Source: Planctomycetota bacterium (lineage in GTDB: Bacteria > Planctomycetota > Planctomycetia > Pirellulales > Pirellulaceae). From it: DNA of 50,994 bases. A model generated the notes under the pieces. It did not search any database. It had not been told where the DNA came from and saw only the letters and a program-made list of their open reading frames with translations. The translations under genes and the position numbers were made by a program. The first letter of the stretch is position 1. Every line of letters begins with the position of its first letter. The stretch spans positions 1-50,994 of the forward strand of contig VGZA01000043.1 of NCBI GenBank assembly GCA_016872775.1, in the 5' to 3' direction. Shown piece by piece: positions 19,301 to 27,348 of this stretch.

Positions 19301-22300
19301 CCCGGAAACACTCCCGGTATCGAAGGTTCCACATTTACCTTGCAGGCGGGTGGCGTCGGCACCTTTGTCTTCGAATTCGATAGCAACAACGCGGTGCAGC
19401 CAAATCGTATTCGGGTGCCATACACCGCGGCGTCGACGACGCGTCAGGTGGCGCAGAGCATCCAGTCGGCGATTGTCGAAGTTGGTGGTTTTACCGCACA
19501 ACTTGTCATCAGCGCGGCGGATCCGACTTACGGGCGCGTGGTCGTGAATGGCCAGCTGTTGAGTTTCTCCACCAATTCGGCCGTGGTCGACTTGATGTCG
19601 ATCCAACCGTTCGTGCTGATTCCGGTGGAGGAGAGTTTCGACGGGTTCGCCATCGGCACAGCCGTGGCGGACATCTTTGTCGGCGCGGTCAACGCCCGAA
19701 GCAACTTCCTCGCCAGCAACGACCTGGATCGGATCAACTTCCCCCCGATCAGCCTGTTCCCCGGAAACCAGAGCCGCACGATCGCCGAAGCGGCCGACTT
19801 CCGCGGCGTGCCGGTCTGGACCGATATGCTCAGCACGACCGGCGTGTCCGCTGGACACGTTGCGATTCCGTTCCGCGCGGAGGATGTCGCCGCGAATCGG
19901 ACGCTGATTTCCCCCAACAACGTGCCGTTCTTTGTCCCCGGCATGGCGCAAAGGATCGGAGACGCGATCAACAACGTCGGCATTCCCGGCGTCACGGCGG
20001 TCGTTAACGGCGGAGAAGTTACCCTGGATAATGTTTCGAGCAGCGTGACCGTAATCACGCCGCCCACGCCGAGCGGCCGGGTGTCGCCGATTATCGCAGG
20101 CGGTCAGGGACCCGGCGGGGATATTACCGGGTTGACCACGGTCAATAATCAGATTTACGCCATCAGCAATCGCGGCGGTTTGTACCGATTGAACGTCCGC
20201 CTTTTCGCGAACGTACCGCCGGCGGCTCCGCTTTCAAGTTTGACGGCAACTTACATCGCCTCGTCCGCCTCCGACCTGCAGGGGTTGCAATTCGAAGGCC
20301 TGTCGGCCGGTCCCCAAGGCGTCGAGAACGGCCGATACAACAACCTGCTATTCGGCGTGACCCGCCAAGGTCAGATTTACGCGTTTGACACGACGGGGGT
20401 CCTGCAGCCCGTGCTGGTCGACGGCCGGACCAGCGTTTCAATCAACATCGACTCCAACACCCCACTCCAACAGTACTCGCGATTTGACTTCGGGAACGGC
20501 GGCGTTCAAGGTGCCGCCTTCACGACGCTGAATCGCAATTTGTGGCACCAGTCGACGTTGCGACCATTCGCAACCGGCGCCACGCCGATGGACGTACGGC
20601 TGGGAATCGCGGGGAACGTCGGCGATGCGATCGTCGTCGACGAACGGCAGCTCGATCGCGGACATGGCCGCTTGAGCAGCTACGACCAGAGTCGATTCGG
20701 ACAACTTGATCCCAGTGTCAGCTGCGCGCAGCGCTCCGGGATCGACCAGTTCCCGGAATGCGGCAATCGCAGCCTGGTATTCGGCCAGGGCCATGTGAAT
20801 GGTGCTGCCCGCTCCTACGACTTCCCGGGCGGGGCGGACGGATCGATCGTCAGCAACGAGTTCAGTCTGAAAGGATACGCCGCCGCCGACCAGCCAACGC
20901 TTTACTTCACCTATTTCCTGAACTCGGAGGATTCCAACAGCGCTTCCGACCAGAAGGACTCGATCCGAGTCTTCGTCGCCGGCGAGGATGGACGCTGGGT
21001 CCGCGTCGCGCATAACGACGATTCGCTGCCAAGCGTCAACCTGTTTGACAACACCAACAGCTGGCGGCAGGCGCGGGTTCCGCTGGGCGGATTCACCGGA
21101 CAGGACCATTTGCGATTACGTTTTGACTTCAGCTCCGCCGGCGACATGAATGTCGGCGACGCCGCCACTAGCGGTGACGAGCTCTGGGCGGTCGCGGGAT
21201 CGAAGCTGCGCGACGGAGCGACGTTCCAGATCGACAACTCGGTGTTCGAATTCGAAATGGGCTACACGCTGGTTCCACCGTCGGGCGTAGCGATCCACGA
21301 TGGGGAGACGTTCACGGTGACCGATGGCGTTGCGCCGGCGGTCACTTTTGAGTTCGATTCCGACAACAACCTGCTCAATCCGGCGAATGTGCGCGTGTTT
21401 CTCGGCGCCCAACAGTCGTCGGCCGACGTCGCCAGACAGATTGCGTCGGCCGTGCAATTCAGCGGACCGGTATCGATCATACCCCGCGTTTCTGGAAACC
21501 GCGTGAATCTCCAGAATGCGACTTCGGTCGTTCAAGGACTGGCGCCGGGATTCGCGCAGTTGGGTGTGGTGCTGGAGGGGAACCTTGGCGTCAATCCGGG
21601 CAACGTCGCCGTCGCCGTTCATCAGACGATGAGTTCCACCGAAGTTGCCACGGCGATCGATGGGGCGATCGAACCCGCGTTCCACAGCCAGGAGATGATT
21701 GTCGCCAGTGGTCTGAGCTATGACGACGGCGACCAGTTCTCGCTTGACGACGGCGTGAAGTCGGTCACATTCGAGTTCGACAGTGGTTATGTGATCACCT
21801 TGGCGTCCGGCCGCGGCATGACCGATGGCGACACCGTCCGATTCTTCGACAGCACCACCCATGGCGTGGTGTTTGAATTCGACAAGGACAACCTCGTCGA
21901 ACCGGGACACGTGGCGGTCGAAATTACGGACGGCGACAGCATTCTCAGCGTTGCCAACAAATTCCGCCAGGCGATTCAGACCGCGGCCCAGAGCGCCCCG
22001 ATGGGCCTGGTGCCGAATGTGCTCAGCGGCTCACGTCTGCAGGTACACGCGAACTCCGACGTGGAAATCAAATTCGATTCAGCGCCGATTTCCGTTCAGG
22101 GCCGGCCCGGTGTGAGCCAATCGGTGCAGTTCACCGTCCCCGGAGCCTTGGGGATCCAGGTTCCGCGCCTGGGCGCCGCCATGATCAGTGATGGAGAGAC
22201 ATTCACCATCAGCGACGGTACGCTGACGCGTACGTTTGAGTTTGATTCCAATGGCGCGATCACCGCCGGGAACCTGCCGATTCCGTTTTCTTCCCTGAAT

Positions 22301-25300
22301 AACGTCGACCAGATAGCGGCTCTGGTGATCGGGACGATCAATGGCGTCGGATTTAACGGCTTGTCGTTGAGTTATCTGGGGGCCGGTACGGGCCAGATCG
22401 ATCTCGGCAGCGACTCGACGCACACCATCGATCTCACGACGACCTCGTTGGTGCAACTGGGTCGCGTCGGTGAGGTCCAGGACGGGGAGAAATTCACGAT
22501 CTCCGACGGGACATTGACCGTCACTTTTGAACTGGATGACGATGCAGTGACCGCGGCCGGCAGCGTGGTGATTCCGTTCACCGCCAATGCCGATCCCGAC
22601 GCGATCGCCACGGCGATTGCCACCACGATCGGCGCTTCAGGATTGACGAACGTCGCGCCGACAACCGGTCCCTTCGGCCTGATCAACCTGGGTGAAACCA
22701 ACCTGGTGACGGTGAATTCCGCCACACTGGTCAACATCGTGCGTACGGGCGTTCCGGGTGACAATGTGGTCCCGATCCGGTTCGGGCCCAGCGCCACCTT
22801 CACGGCCGCCAATACCGCTGCCGTCGTGTCGGCAGCGATCAACAGCGCAAATCTCAGCGCAACGGCTTCCGTGAATCCCGCAACTCCCCGCCGCATCCTG
22901 ATCAATGGCAACCAGCTCACATTGACCGTCGGCACCGGCAATCCGCCGATCTCCTTCTCGAACCCGATCGATATCGTCAAACAGGACGGCAACCTGATCC
23001 ATGTGATCGGTCACTCGGTTGTCGATCGAGGCCCGCTGGGCCTGCAAAGCGCACTGCTTCCCGGAGACCAGCCAAGCGCTCCGCCAGGCGTTTGCCTCGG
23101 CTCGTCTTGCCACGGATACAACGACAATCGCCGCGGCCAGAACAACGTCTTCGAGGGATTCTATCTGGATGACATCATCATCGGCTTCGCGGAGCGAGGT
23201 GAGATGGTGACCGGATCGGCGGTGGACACGTCGTTCGTCGGACCGCCGACGCACCCCGGTGTCGAAATCCTGGAGGGACCGTACCAGCTGGAGATCCGAC
23301 GCTCCACCGACTACGGAACCCCGCCGCAGACGACGTTCGATACGAACGACCGTTTCGCGAACGCGATCACGCTGGTGGCCCAGCCCGGCGACCGATTGTC
23401 GGACGGGGAGACGTTCACCTTGAGCGACGGCATCCGCGTCGTCACGTTCGAATACAACGACCTTTCGATTCGGCCCGGCGACCTCGCTTTCGGAGCAGCG
23501 CCCGGCAACGTCCCGATCGATTTCAATCCGTCCGACGCCGATTGGCAGGTTGCCACGACGATCCGTGACGCCATCAATAGCCAGCCCGTGACACAGCAGC
23601 TCCCCGGCGTCGCCGCTTCGCTGGGCGACGGCACCGATGGCATCGTGAATGTCGGACCGAGCACGAGCAATCGCGTCAACCTGTACGGCCCTGTGACTCT
23701 GGGTGCGTTACAGACCACGGTTGCCGAATCGAACGATACGATCGCCACCGCGACCGATACCGGTATCCTGGGTGGGAATTCGCCGAAATACGTCGTCACC
23801 GGCACGATCGGCGATAATCCGAATTTCCCGCTCAAACGCGGCCAGGACGTCGACCTGTTCCGCATGTTCCTCAACGCGGGTGAAACGGTGCAGATCGATA
23901 TCGATGCCAGCGAAATCGGTTCGACTCTGGATTCCGTACTGGCGGTATTCAGCGCCACCGGAACGCCGCTGGTCTTCAATAATGCCGGAGTCAATACCGA
24001 CGAGTTGCCCAGCGCCGATCCGTTCCTTGCATTCACCGCTTTCTCCGCGGGAACGTATATCATCGGTGTCAGCGGCAGGACCAGCCAGCCGGTGGTGGCC
24101 CCGTTCACGCTCTATAACCCGAACATCGAGGGGACGGCACAGGACGGCAGCACCGGTTTTTATCGCTTGAGCGTGAGCTTCGGCGATCCGGGACGCACCG
24201 ATTTCATTACCTATCACGAAACGGGCGATCAGAATCTGTTCCGCGACCAGGGACAGATTGTCATCAGTTCCAACACCATTTCGCGATCGTCGTCGTTCGG
24301 AATCGTCGCGGACGCCGGCGCACCGTACGCCGGAGGGCCATCGCTGAATCATCCTGGCGAGACACGCGTACTTCGCGAGCAGAATGTCGACAGGCTGGTG
24401 CCGGGCGTGGTGCTGATGAACAACTTGATCTTCGGCAGCAACTCGGGCGGTATTCAATTCAGCGGCCAGGTCAACCCCGCGGACGGTGCTGTTCCATTCG
24501 GCCGGATCTTCAACAACACGATCGTCGGCGGTACGACCGGAATTCTGGTCAACAACAACGCCAGTCCGACGCTGTTGAATAACGTGATCGCCAACACTAC
24601 GACCGCGATCTCGATCGACGCCAGTTCGCAATCGTCGGTTGTCGGCGGCACCGTCTACCAGAACAACAGCAGCAACAACGTTGGTGTCACCAACGAAGCG
24701 TTTCCGACCATCCTATCAAGCACCGATCCATTGTTTGTAAATGCGTCGGGACAGAACTACTACCTTGCCGCCGGTTCCCTCGCCATTGACAGCTCGATCG
24801 ACTCTTTGACCGATCGCGCCGGCCTGATCACCGTTCGCAATCCGCTGGGAATCGATCCTTCGCCCGTGCTCGCGCCGGAACGCGACGTGTTCGGCCTGTT
24901 GCGCGTCGACGACCCCAACGTCAGTCCGCCGCCGGGATTCGGCAACAATGTGTTCAAGGACCGCGGTGCCGTCGATCGGGCCGATTTTTCGGGCTCGGTG
25001 GCGAGCATGATCGGACCTTTGGACGAGATTTTCACCGGCCCCGCCCCGGTCAGCACCACCCCGCGCGATCAAAGTGGCGTCGAGGGCATCGTCCAGTTGC
25101 CGAATGTTCCTCTGGCCGAGTTCTCCATCCAGTTGGTCGACGGAGTCGAGCCGGCGGATCCGGTGAATGGCGTGGGCGTCGATGACTCGACCGTCGATGC
25201 ATTGAAGGTCTTTGTACTGAAGGACAATCTGCTGCAGGTCGAAGGCGTCGACTACAGCTTCGATTACGACGCCACGAATAACGTGATTCGCCTGCAACCC

Positions 25301-27163
25301 CTGGCCGGCGTCTGGGAAACCAATCGCGCCTATTTCATCGATCTGGTCAACAAAGACCAACACGTTTTCCAGGCACCGGACAGCACTCAGCTCAGTGATG
25401 GCGTTTCGTTCACGGTGAACAATACCGTGTTTGAGTTCGAAACCGGGTTCATCCTCCAGGTACCGACCTCGGGGGTTGGCGACGGAAACCGTTTCGTGAT
25501 TCGCAACGGATCGAACCCCGCCGTGACTTTTGAGTTTGATCGCAACAATCTCGTTTCCACCGGGAATGTGCGAGTTCCCTTTACGACAACCTCAACGCCG
25601 ACACAGATCGCCGAAGCGATGGTCACGGCGATTTCGGGGGTCCCGAGCCTGGGATTGACGCCGCGCAATATCGGCAATGGCCGCGTTCAACTCGGGGGCA
25701 CGGTCGATCATACCGTGACCGTCACGAACAGCACGTTGGTGCTGTCCGGTCGGCCTGGCGTTGGCGCCGGCAGAATTGCGATCCCGTTTGTCGCCGGAGT
25801 GTTGCCCTCGGACAACAAGACGCCGCAGACGAGCGCTTTGCAGATCGCCCAGGCGATCGGTACGGCGGTCCAGGGTCAAAATCTACAGGGCGTGCGGACG
25901 ACCACGCGCGGCTACTCGACGACCACCCGGGATGTGGTCGAAGTCGTGATCCGCGGGGCAACGACCGTTTCGGGATTCCCGACCACCTTCACGTCAGCGA
26001 TCCGCGATCTTGCGGGAAATGACTTGAAGTCCAACAACAACCTGGGATCGACGACCTTCACAGTCTTCCTGGGTAACGGCGTCGACTACGGTGACGCTCC
26101 GGCATCGTATACAACGACTGGCATCAATGCGGCCAGTCATGCGATCAATCCGGCCATGTTCCTGGGGCTGGCGATCGACGCGGAGCCGACCGGCCAGGCT
26201 TCGCTCGCCGCGGACTCGGACGATCTCACCAACCTGGACGATGATGACGGCGTAACGTTTGATCGGGCATTGTCGCGAAACGGCACCAAGTCGTTGTCGA
26301 TTGTGGCCTCGACCGCCGGCCGCCTGGATGCCTTTGTCGATTACAACATCGACGGTGACTTTGACGATCCCGGCGAAAAGGTTCTGTCGAACGTGTTGAT
26401 GGCGGCCGGAGTCAACGGTGTCAGTTTCGTCGTGCCGGGCTCGATCGTGCTGGGAACCAGCTTTGCTCGATTCCGATTCAGCACCGCTGGCGGACTGGGA
26501 CCTTCAGGACCGGCGGCCAACGGCGAAGTCGAGGATTACCTGGTGACGCTGGTCGGCGCCCCCTGGCAGAATCCGGTCAATCCTTACGATGTCTCGAACG
26601 ATGGCCAGGTTACGCCGTTGGACGCACTGATTCAGATCAACTTCTTCAACAAGTACAAGCCGAACCTGATCCTGCCGAATCCCCCGCCGTTTGTTTCCGG
26701 CGGAACGACGATATTCCCCAATCCGGGACCGGGATTGCAGGCCAACTACATGGACTTTAATGGCGACGGCCAACTGACGCCCAGCGACATTATTCAGGTC
26801 ATCAATTACTTGAATAATCCGCCTGCCTCACCGGAGGGCGAAGGGGAAAGCGGCTTGCCCGCAGAAGCCGGTAACTTCGCTTCAGGCACGTTCGATGTTT
26901 CGGTGGCGATTGCGGGCGCGGGAGTCTCCAGCCCGGGGCTGCAACCGTCGCAATCGAACGGGCCGGTTTCGGCACCGACCGTGGCCGAATTTGCCTTCGC
27001 GGTCGCCCCGCGCAAGGGCTTGGGCGATGCGGCGGTACAAGCGGTGGCCGATCGAGCGGAAGAGGTCTTGGACCGGAGTATGGAGGACTGGATCAGTTCG
27101 GTTGCGTCGGCACGCCGTAAAGTCGACGCCCTGGATGACTATTTTGCCTCGTTCGACAACTGA
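10373..27163 (+). CDS. Giant secreted multidomain protein with protease-like motif, PPC, vWA-like, GEVED and dockerin domains
   Basis: 5,596 residues in one frame; AAAGAGG lies seven bases before the ATG. The N-terminus is basic, with the planctomycete export motif LEDRRLMA at 35-42. In order: three copies of a ~110-residue module (about 106-214, 216-330 and 520-633; signature VVLNNS-[TV]-GSK and LLNAIN-like); a metzincin-like site H812-E813-LF-H816-IL-G819 with PPGSLMGND downstream as a possible Met-turn; parallel beta-helix-like stretches; a vWA-like domain from 1840 with a degenerate MIDAS (MGESGSM); PPC modules near 2120-2240, 2340-2480 and 4450-4605; many copies of a 'DGETFTxSDG..VTFEFD' module between about 2790 and 5120; a beta-helix (4623-4790); GEVED (5238-5396, DYGDAPASY...EVEDYL); and a dockerin-like pair (5398-5482). 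It is likely cell-surface or secreted. It is followed by a smaller protease with the same N- and C-terminal layout. Confidence 0.93.
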   Translation: MTSRRSDHSGSKRSTLRGKDAMRRRLMRGFNVEILEDRRLMALGPQLVGIQPDDGRLLSQGEILNVAPLDLTFQFDQATQLDFATMSGIQIWRSGLDNQFSAASVSSDFGTAGAVELTFRAKALGPTQNGIALAFSKADLGNNVAPRLTVTGSSIAVVLNSNALFPTTGQRLVDALNANTDASALLVASVSQGSATANISLPAINYSPLTLTGANAASVVSDLGSSNAVRFRFTATPSGEAGNGTQLIVNKGNLGIGIRPTVAVNGKIVTVTLNNSTGSKSTATDLLNAINGNTAASAVLQAAIISGNRTADIATNVVNGTTLTLAGSNDVLVVPGYAGRGQVDREAVLRFKETLVDDKYHIDVFGSGPLALRNQKGEPFNNGRNFQRDFELDLGAQVIAIVPQPVDRAVNGVLSQRRNQIDVYFNNDDLFPSPVQTGQLGVNPSVVNPSFYQLIFTRDTVENTDDGAPILPTSVAYDPVSDKAVLTFATDLDLLPTGPGTYRLRIGTNEAAPPVPLQLRPAAAATSDFNTAGQVSLRFDAVPSGEAGHGIAVVVTKANLGAGVAPTISVFANRVSVVLNNSVGSKTTAAQLVNAINTSVTASALVRASIRGGDGSTDIATPNITYSPISLQFVGGLGSSFDTALDVGMLGTQGVIYSSAIDPQVYSLQFPGDVGEPGHREINIPSELHLPQGSVDTDAGITTFKYNFRSDYGFDPRGNPLFNNITANQKARAREVFEWISQVAGVQFVESANDGFIVVTGDMRAVNPLIATGQGFPYSISGNSAIGPAVVLDNAEAWTDGYGQTWQQRFAHELFHILGLGNSFELPPGSLMGNDGPAPTTNPLSNVNSQQGTNPSDLQFDNPVEPVFPSPSDVIHLQHVYRPEGKDIDLYKFQVNSVGLLSAETIAERRYDSSLLNTVLRLWKEVDVKNSAGQVVGKKKELISQNDDYYSNDSAIKLQLDPGAYWIGVSASGNADYDPTIEDTGIGGRSEGEYDLRLNFRPRATSSITDATGVALDGDGDGKPGGVSNFWFRAVSAANTLFVDKSFPSNGGGTLSSPRNNLASALATAQSGQVVRVLGNNGTDNNPTTLTDNFAYEIGFDARGAALSDGTTLQIPRGVTMMVDAGAIFKLRRSSIGVGSSSASIDHSGSALQVLGTPQRSVFFTSYDDATIGRDTNPDTVPPTPGSWGGLIFRRDIDAADQSRVDRERQGVFLNHVNQADIRYGGGNVVVDSVAQIISPVHLVDARPTVSFNSILFSADAAIAATPNSFEETTFTTPQFQRVTFTADYDRVGPNIHGNRLADANGNANSINGLVVRVATPAGNSLRKLTVSARFDDRDIVHVLPENLVIDGTPGGPLEEISQPSLALVVVTRLVGGGTLSAGSYNYRMTFVDAAGNEGPPSLPTNNVAVSNGDRVRLSNLLTAPAGFVARRIYRSAVGPNSPYTLIAQINSTDTTFTDAGASLNALLDERVRGERPRLDARLSIDPALVVKMSGSVISTNMGGQLIVEGQRGLETIITALGDDRFGAGGTFLTKNDGQQNTEISANNPNAARIGDWGGLFIGPYSQASIDNAVVAYAGGLSRVEGTFAAFNPIEIHQSEVRVANTLFERNEIGLGGQAPTDRFGRGFNDAGTVFVRGAQPTIVANTFQDNKGPAISINVNALDFGLHTDPGRSTGRVDRSPKYQENQGPLIRENRLDNNEINGMVVRGETVNTEVVMDDVDIVHVLGDRIYVNDFHTYGGVRLESSPQQSLVLKMLSLDKSGTNPAVPDFAGFVVNGRPLEITDRIGGILNVVGQPGFPVVMTSLHDCTVGAGYTPEGDPQNDTDNSHACRAGTVPTAADIIVLMGESGSMAFAQQFSVQLINDLELGLQARGIGANPLQPNRYGLVGFGGDTIHEPGHAHPLGANGALMGSAAEYAVAAGSLVDTGTLQDGYSAIDLAIKTYPIRPTASKFFLIVTNEDRDDLFPNLTYASTLTQVNSAGFILEGLYDIDISDGNGNTAVAIDASGNAYVANGSGGFTVNPGGVINSASGTTVTDYVDMSFATGGIAGDINQISLGGFDTTSFSAAMVNTIVRHASGITAAPGDWNGIEIEQFAHDRNVAIVTENESAQVVSPGSNSVPSRAQYVGGLGSGEKSADENRRLGYTIHGNLSAVNDMDVYSFTADAGTEIWLDIDRTTRALDTVIELLDVTGTILAQSDNSGAEQSGLQTVYTDGVTQAFPMQKTPPFEGLDRWTTNPRDAGMRVVLPGPVGTTNTYHVRVRSSNLKAGSPVSDLRDPARLGNGLTSGVYQLQMRLRELDDFGGTSVNFADIRYANVGISISGQPTHSPLSGEASETSAVNDALASAQPLGNLLASDRGTVSVAGNLTAFNDVDWYRLDVDYLELETNILNTVGATLDIDYADGLARADTVLSVYDSTGRLLLFSTDSNVAEDRPRPLAGENVSDLSRGTVGALDPYIGTVNLRTGNASDPRGSTGPYFIAVSSNARLPGALAQFTTKIPANPLVRIEPINSIARLVEDHIEDLGEMDQPLTPFSTSATPKLTNLFDNNSPIDYTLADIPLYITFDNNSRFDRSTLATVNPFTGQIETIVNANGDFSGDFFQFDVGDIAMRRDGRLFSFSLDVENTGNPNTPSDAASGNLLLLDTGTGAATVIVDDEIITYESDNATPPAPTEAHTVNGTAVGYGIQFNAMTFAPLGSTNVGAETFLAVGNRGDVGISNGVSTKRNIMYWFTNDETGLNLGTALPDAGERLDGAATNILEVGQILTGGQLIAPEATIPQLGDPNRALFNVEDRLTFDVNDGFTTTTFEFDAGPEVQQNIDVTNPARVIRDGNFFMLDPNRDPASTRDETIFQFDTGAVMVVNAGSASFQAGQTFTVNGLNGVAFAFEFVDDNVNGGNPLNPNAVTVDITNKLMNASAVAGQIALAVNGADGLGVTATVVGHRVSFVGDRTVTVGPGLGKNLVVEGDTNVAPILQAIPGNTPGIEGSTFTLQAGGVGTFVFEFDSNNAVQPNRIRVPYTAASTTRQVAQSIQSAIVEVGGFTAQLVISAADPTYGRVVVNGQLLSFSTNSAVVDLMSIQPFVLIPVEESFDGFAIGTAVADIFVGAVNARSNFLASNDLDRINFPPISLFPGNQSRTIAEAADFRGVPVWTDMLSTTGVSAGHVAIPFRAEDVAANRTLISPNNVPFFVPGMAQRIGDAINNVGIPGVTAVVNGGEVTLDNVSSSVTVITPPTPSGRVSPIIAGGQGPGGDITGLTTVNNQIYAISNRGGLYRLNVRLFANVPPAAPLSSLTATYIASSASDLQGLQFEGLSAGPQGVENGRYNNLLFGVTRQGQIYAFDTTGVLQPVLVDGRTSVSINIDSNTPLQQYSRFDFGNGGVQGAAFTTLNRNLWHQSTLRPFATGATPMDVRLGIAGNVGDAIVVDERQLDRGHGRLSSYDQSRFGQLDPSVSCAQRSGIDQFPECGNRSLVFGQGHVNGAARSYDFPGGADGSIVSNEFSLKGYAAADQPTLYFTYFLNSEDSNSASDQKDSIRVFVAGEDGRWVRVAHNDDSLPSVNLFDNTNSWRQARVPLGGFTGQDHLRLRFDFSSAGDMNVGDAATSGDELWAVAGSKLRDGATFQIDNSVFEFEMGYTLVPPSGVAIHDGETFTVTDGVAPAVTFEFDSDNNLLNPANVRVFLGAQQSSADVARQIASAVQFSGPVSIIPRVSGNRVNLQNATSVVQGLAPGFAQLGVVLEGNLGVNPGNVAVAVHQTMSSTEVATAIDGAIEPAFHSQEMIVASGLSYDDGDQFSLDDGVKSVTFEFDSGYVITLASGRGMTDGDTVRFFDSTTHGVVFEFDKDNLVEPGHVAVEITDGDSILSVANKFRQAIQTAAQSAPMGLVPNVLSGSRLQVHANSDVEIKFDSAPISVQGRPGVSQSVQFTVPGALGIQVPRLGAAMISDGETFTISDGTLTRTFEFDSNGAITAGNLPIPFSSLNNVDQIAALVIGTINGVGFNGLSLSYLGAGTGQIDLGSDSTHTIDLTTTSLVQLGRVGEVQDGEKFTISDGTLTVTFELDDDAVTAAGSVVIPFTANADPDAIATAIATTIGASGLTNVAPTTGPFGLINLGETNLVTVNSATLVNIVRTGVPGDNVVPIRFGPSATFTAANTAAVVSAAINSANLSATASVNPATPRRILINGNQLTLTVGTGNPPISFSNPIDIVKQDGNLIHVIGHSVVDRGPLGLQSALLPGDQPSAPPGVCLGSSCHGYNDNRRGQNNVFEGFYLDDIIIGFAERGEMVTGSAVDTSFVGPPTHPGVEILEGPYQLEIRRSTDYGTPPQTTFDTNDRFANAITLVAQPGDRLSDGETFTLSDGIRVVTFEYNDLSIRPGDLAFGAAPGNVPIDFNPSDADWQVATTIRDAINSQPVTQQLPGVAASLGDGTDGIVNVGPSTSNRVNLYGPVTLGALQTTVAESNDTIATATDTGILGGNSPKYVVTGTIGDNPNFPLKRGQDVDLFRMFLNAGETVQIDIDASEIGSTLDSVLAVFSATGTPLVFNNAGVNTDELPSADPFLAFTAFSAGTYIIGVSGRTSQPVVAPFTLYNPNIEGTAQDGSTGFYRLSVSFGDPGRTDFITYHETGDQNLFRDQGQIVISSNTISRSSSFGIVADAGAPYAGGPSLNHPGETRVLREQNVDRLVPGVVLMNNLIFGSNSGGIQFSGQVNPADGAVPFGRIFNNTIVGGTTGILVNNNASPTLLNNVIANTTTAISIDASSQSSVVGGTVYQNNSSNNVGVTNEAFPTILSSTDPLFVNASGQNYYLAAGSLAIDSSIDSLTDRAGLITVRNPLGIDPSPVLAPERDVFGLLRVDDPNVSPPPGFGNNVFKDRGAVDRADFSGSVASMIGPLDEIFTGPAPVSTTPRDQSGVEGIVQLPNVPLAEFSIQLVDGVEPADPVNGVGVDDSTVDALKVFVLKDNLLQVEGVDYSFDYDATNNVIRLQPLAGVWETNRAYFIDLVNKDQHVFQAPDSTQLSDGVSFTVNNTVFEFETGFILQVPTSGVGDGNRFVIRNGSNPAVTFEFDRNNLVSTGNVRVPFTTTSTPTQIAEAMVTAISGVPSLGLTPRNIGNGRVQLGGTVDHTVTVTNSTLVLSGRPGVGAGRIAIPFVAGVLPSDNKTPQTSALQIAQAIGTAVQGQNLQGVRTTTRGYSTTTRDVVEVVIRGATTVSGFPTTFTSAIRDLAGNDLKSNNNLGSTTFTVFLGNGVDYGDAPASYTTTGINAASHAINPAMFLGLAIDAEPTGQASLAADSDDLTNLDDDDGVTFDRALSRNGTKSLSIVASTAGRLDAFVDYNIDGDFDDPGEKVLSNVLMAAGVNGVSFVVPGSIVLGTSFARFRFSTAGGLGPSGPAANGEVEDYLVTLVGAPWQNPVNPYDVSNDGQVTPLDALIQINFFNKYKPNLILPNPPPFVSGGTTIFPNPGPGLQANYMDFNGDGQLTPSDIIQVINYLNNPPASPEGEGESGLPAEAGNFASGTFDVSVAIAGAGVSSPGLQPSQSNGPVSAPTVAEFAFAVAPRKGLGDAAVQAVADRAEEVLDRSMEDWISSVASARRKVDALDDYFASFDN
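10688..12275 (+). repeat. Three-copy ~110-residue protein repeat inside the giant gene
   Basis: Copies fall at about 10688-11012, 11020-11362 and 11932-12275. Each reads roughly S-D-x-G-x-A-[VG]-x-[VL]-x-F, then GxAGxG or an equivalent, NKGNLG / TKANLG / SKADLG, VVLNNS or VTLNNS, and ends DIAT...[YS]-x-P-[IL]-x-L. The second and third copies are the most alike. The first two are adjacent; the third comes after about 190 residues of Ig-like sequence. Confidence 0.75.
18740..25740 (+). repeat. Dispersed 'DGETFT ... VTFEFD' protein modules in the giant gene
   Basis: Repeated modules of about 75-100 residues begin near 18960, 19325, 21290, 21720, 21810, 22185, 22475, 23395, 25385 and 25480, with a degenerate start near 18740. 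The core is DG-[ED]-x-F-x-[LI]-x-DG, then VTFEFD, a run such as N-x-[IV]-x-x-GN, a hydrophobic [IV]-P-[FI] strand, and IA-x-A-[IV]-x-x-AI. I do not recognise a named family. Confidence 0.7.
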
Positions 27164-27348
27164 ACAGGCTCGCGAATTTACCGGTCGTAACGGTTCGGAC
27201 CGTGTTCGAATCGTTACGATCCGGTTATCGGAACACTGCAGCCGGCCGTTCTCGGCGCGAAGTGACCATTTCCTTGTGGTCCCGGCACCAGCCGATTACG
27301 ATCAGGGTTGGCGACGTGATCGTTCCGGTCCGGCAAACTCTGCAGACG

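Noticed and set aside
18680-19951. Minus-strand open frames of several hundred codons inside the giant gene
   Set aside because: They are shadows produced by high GC at third codon positions; they lack ribosome binding sites and recognisable domains, while the plus frame is continuous and modular.
27202-27348. N-terminal extension of the metalloprotease from a GTG
   Set aside because: It would place the export motif about 83 residues from the start instead of 34; the sequence has no signal-like features.
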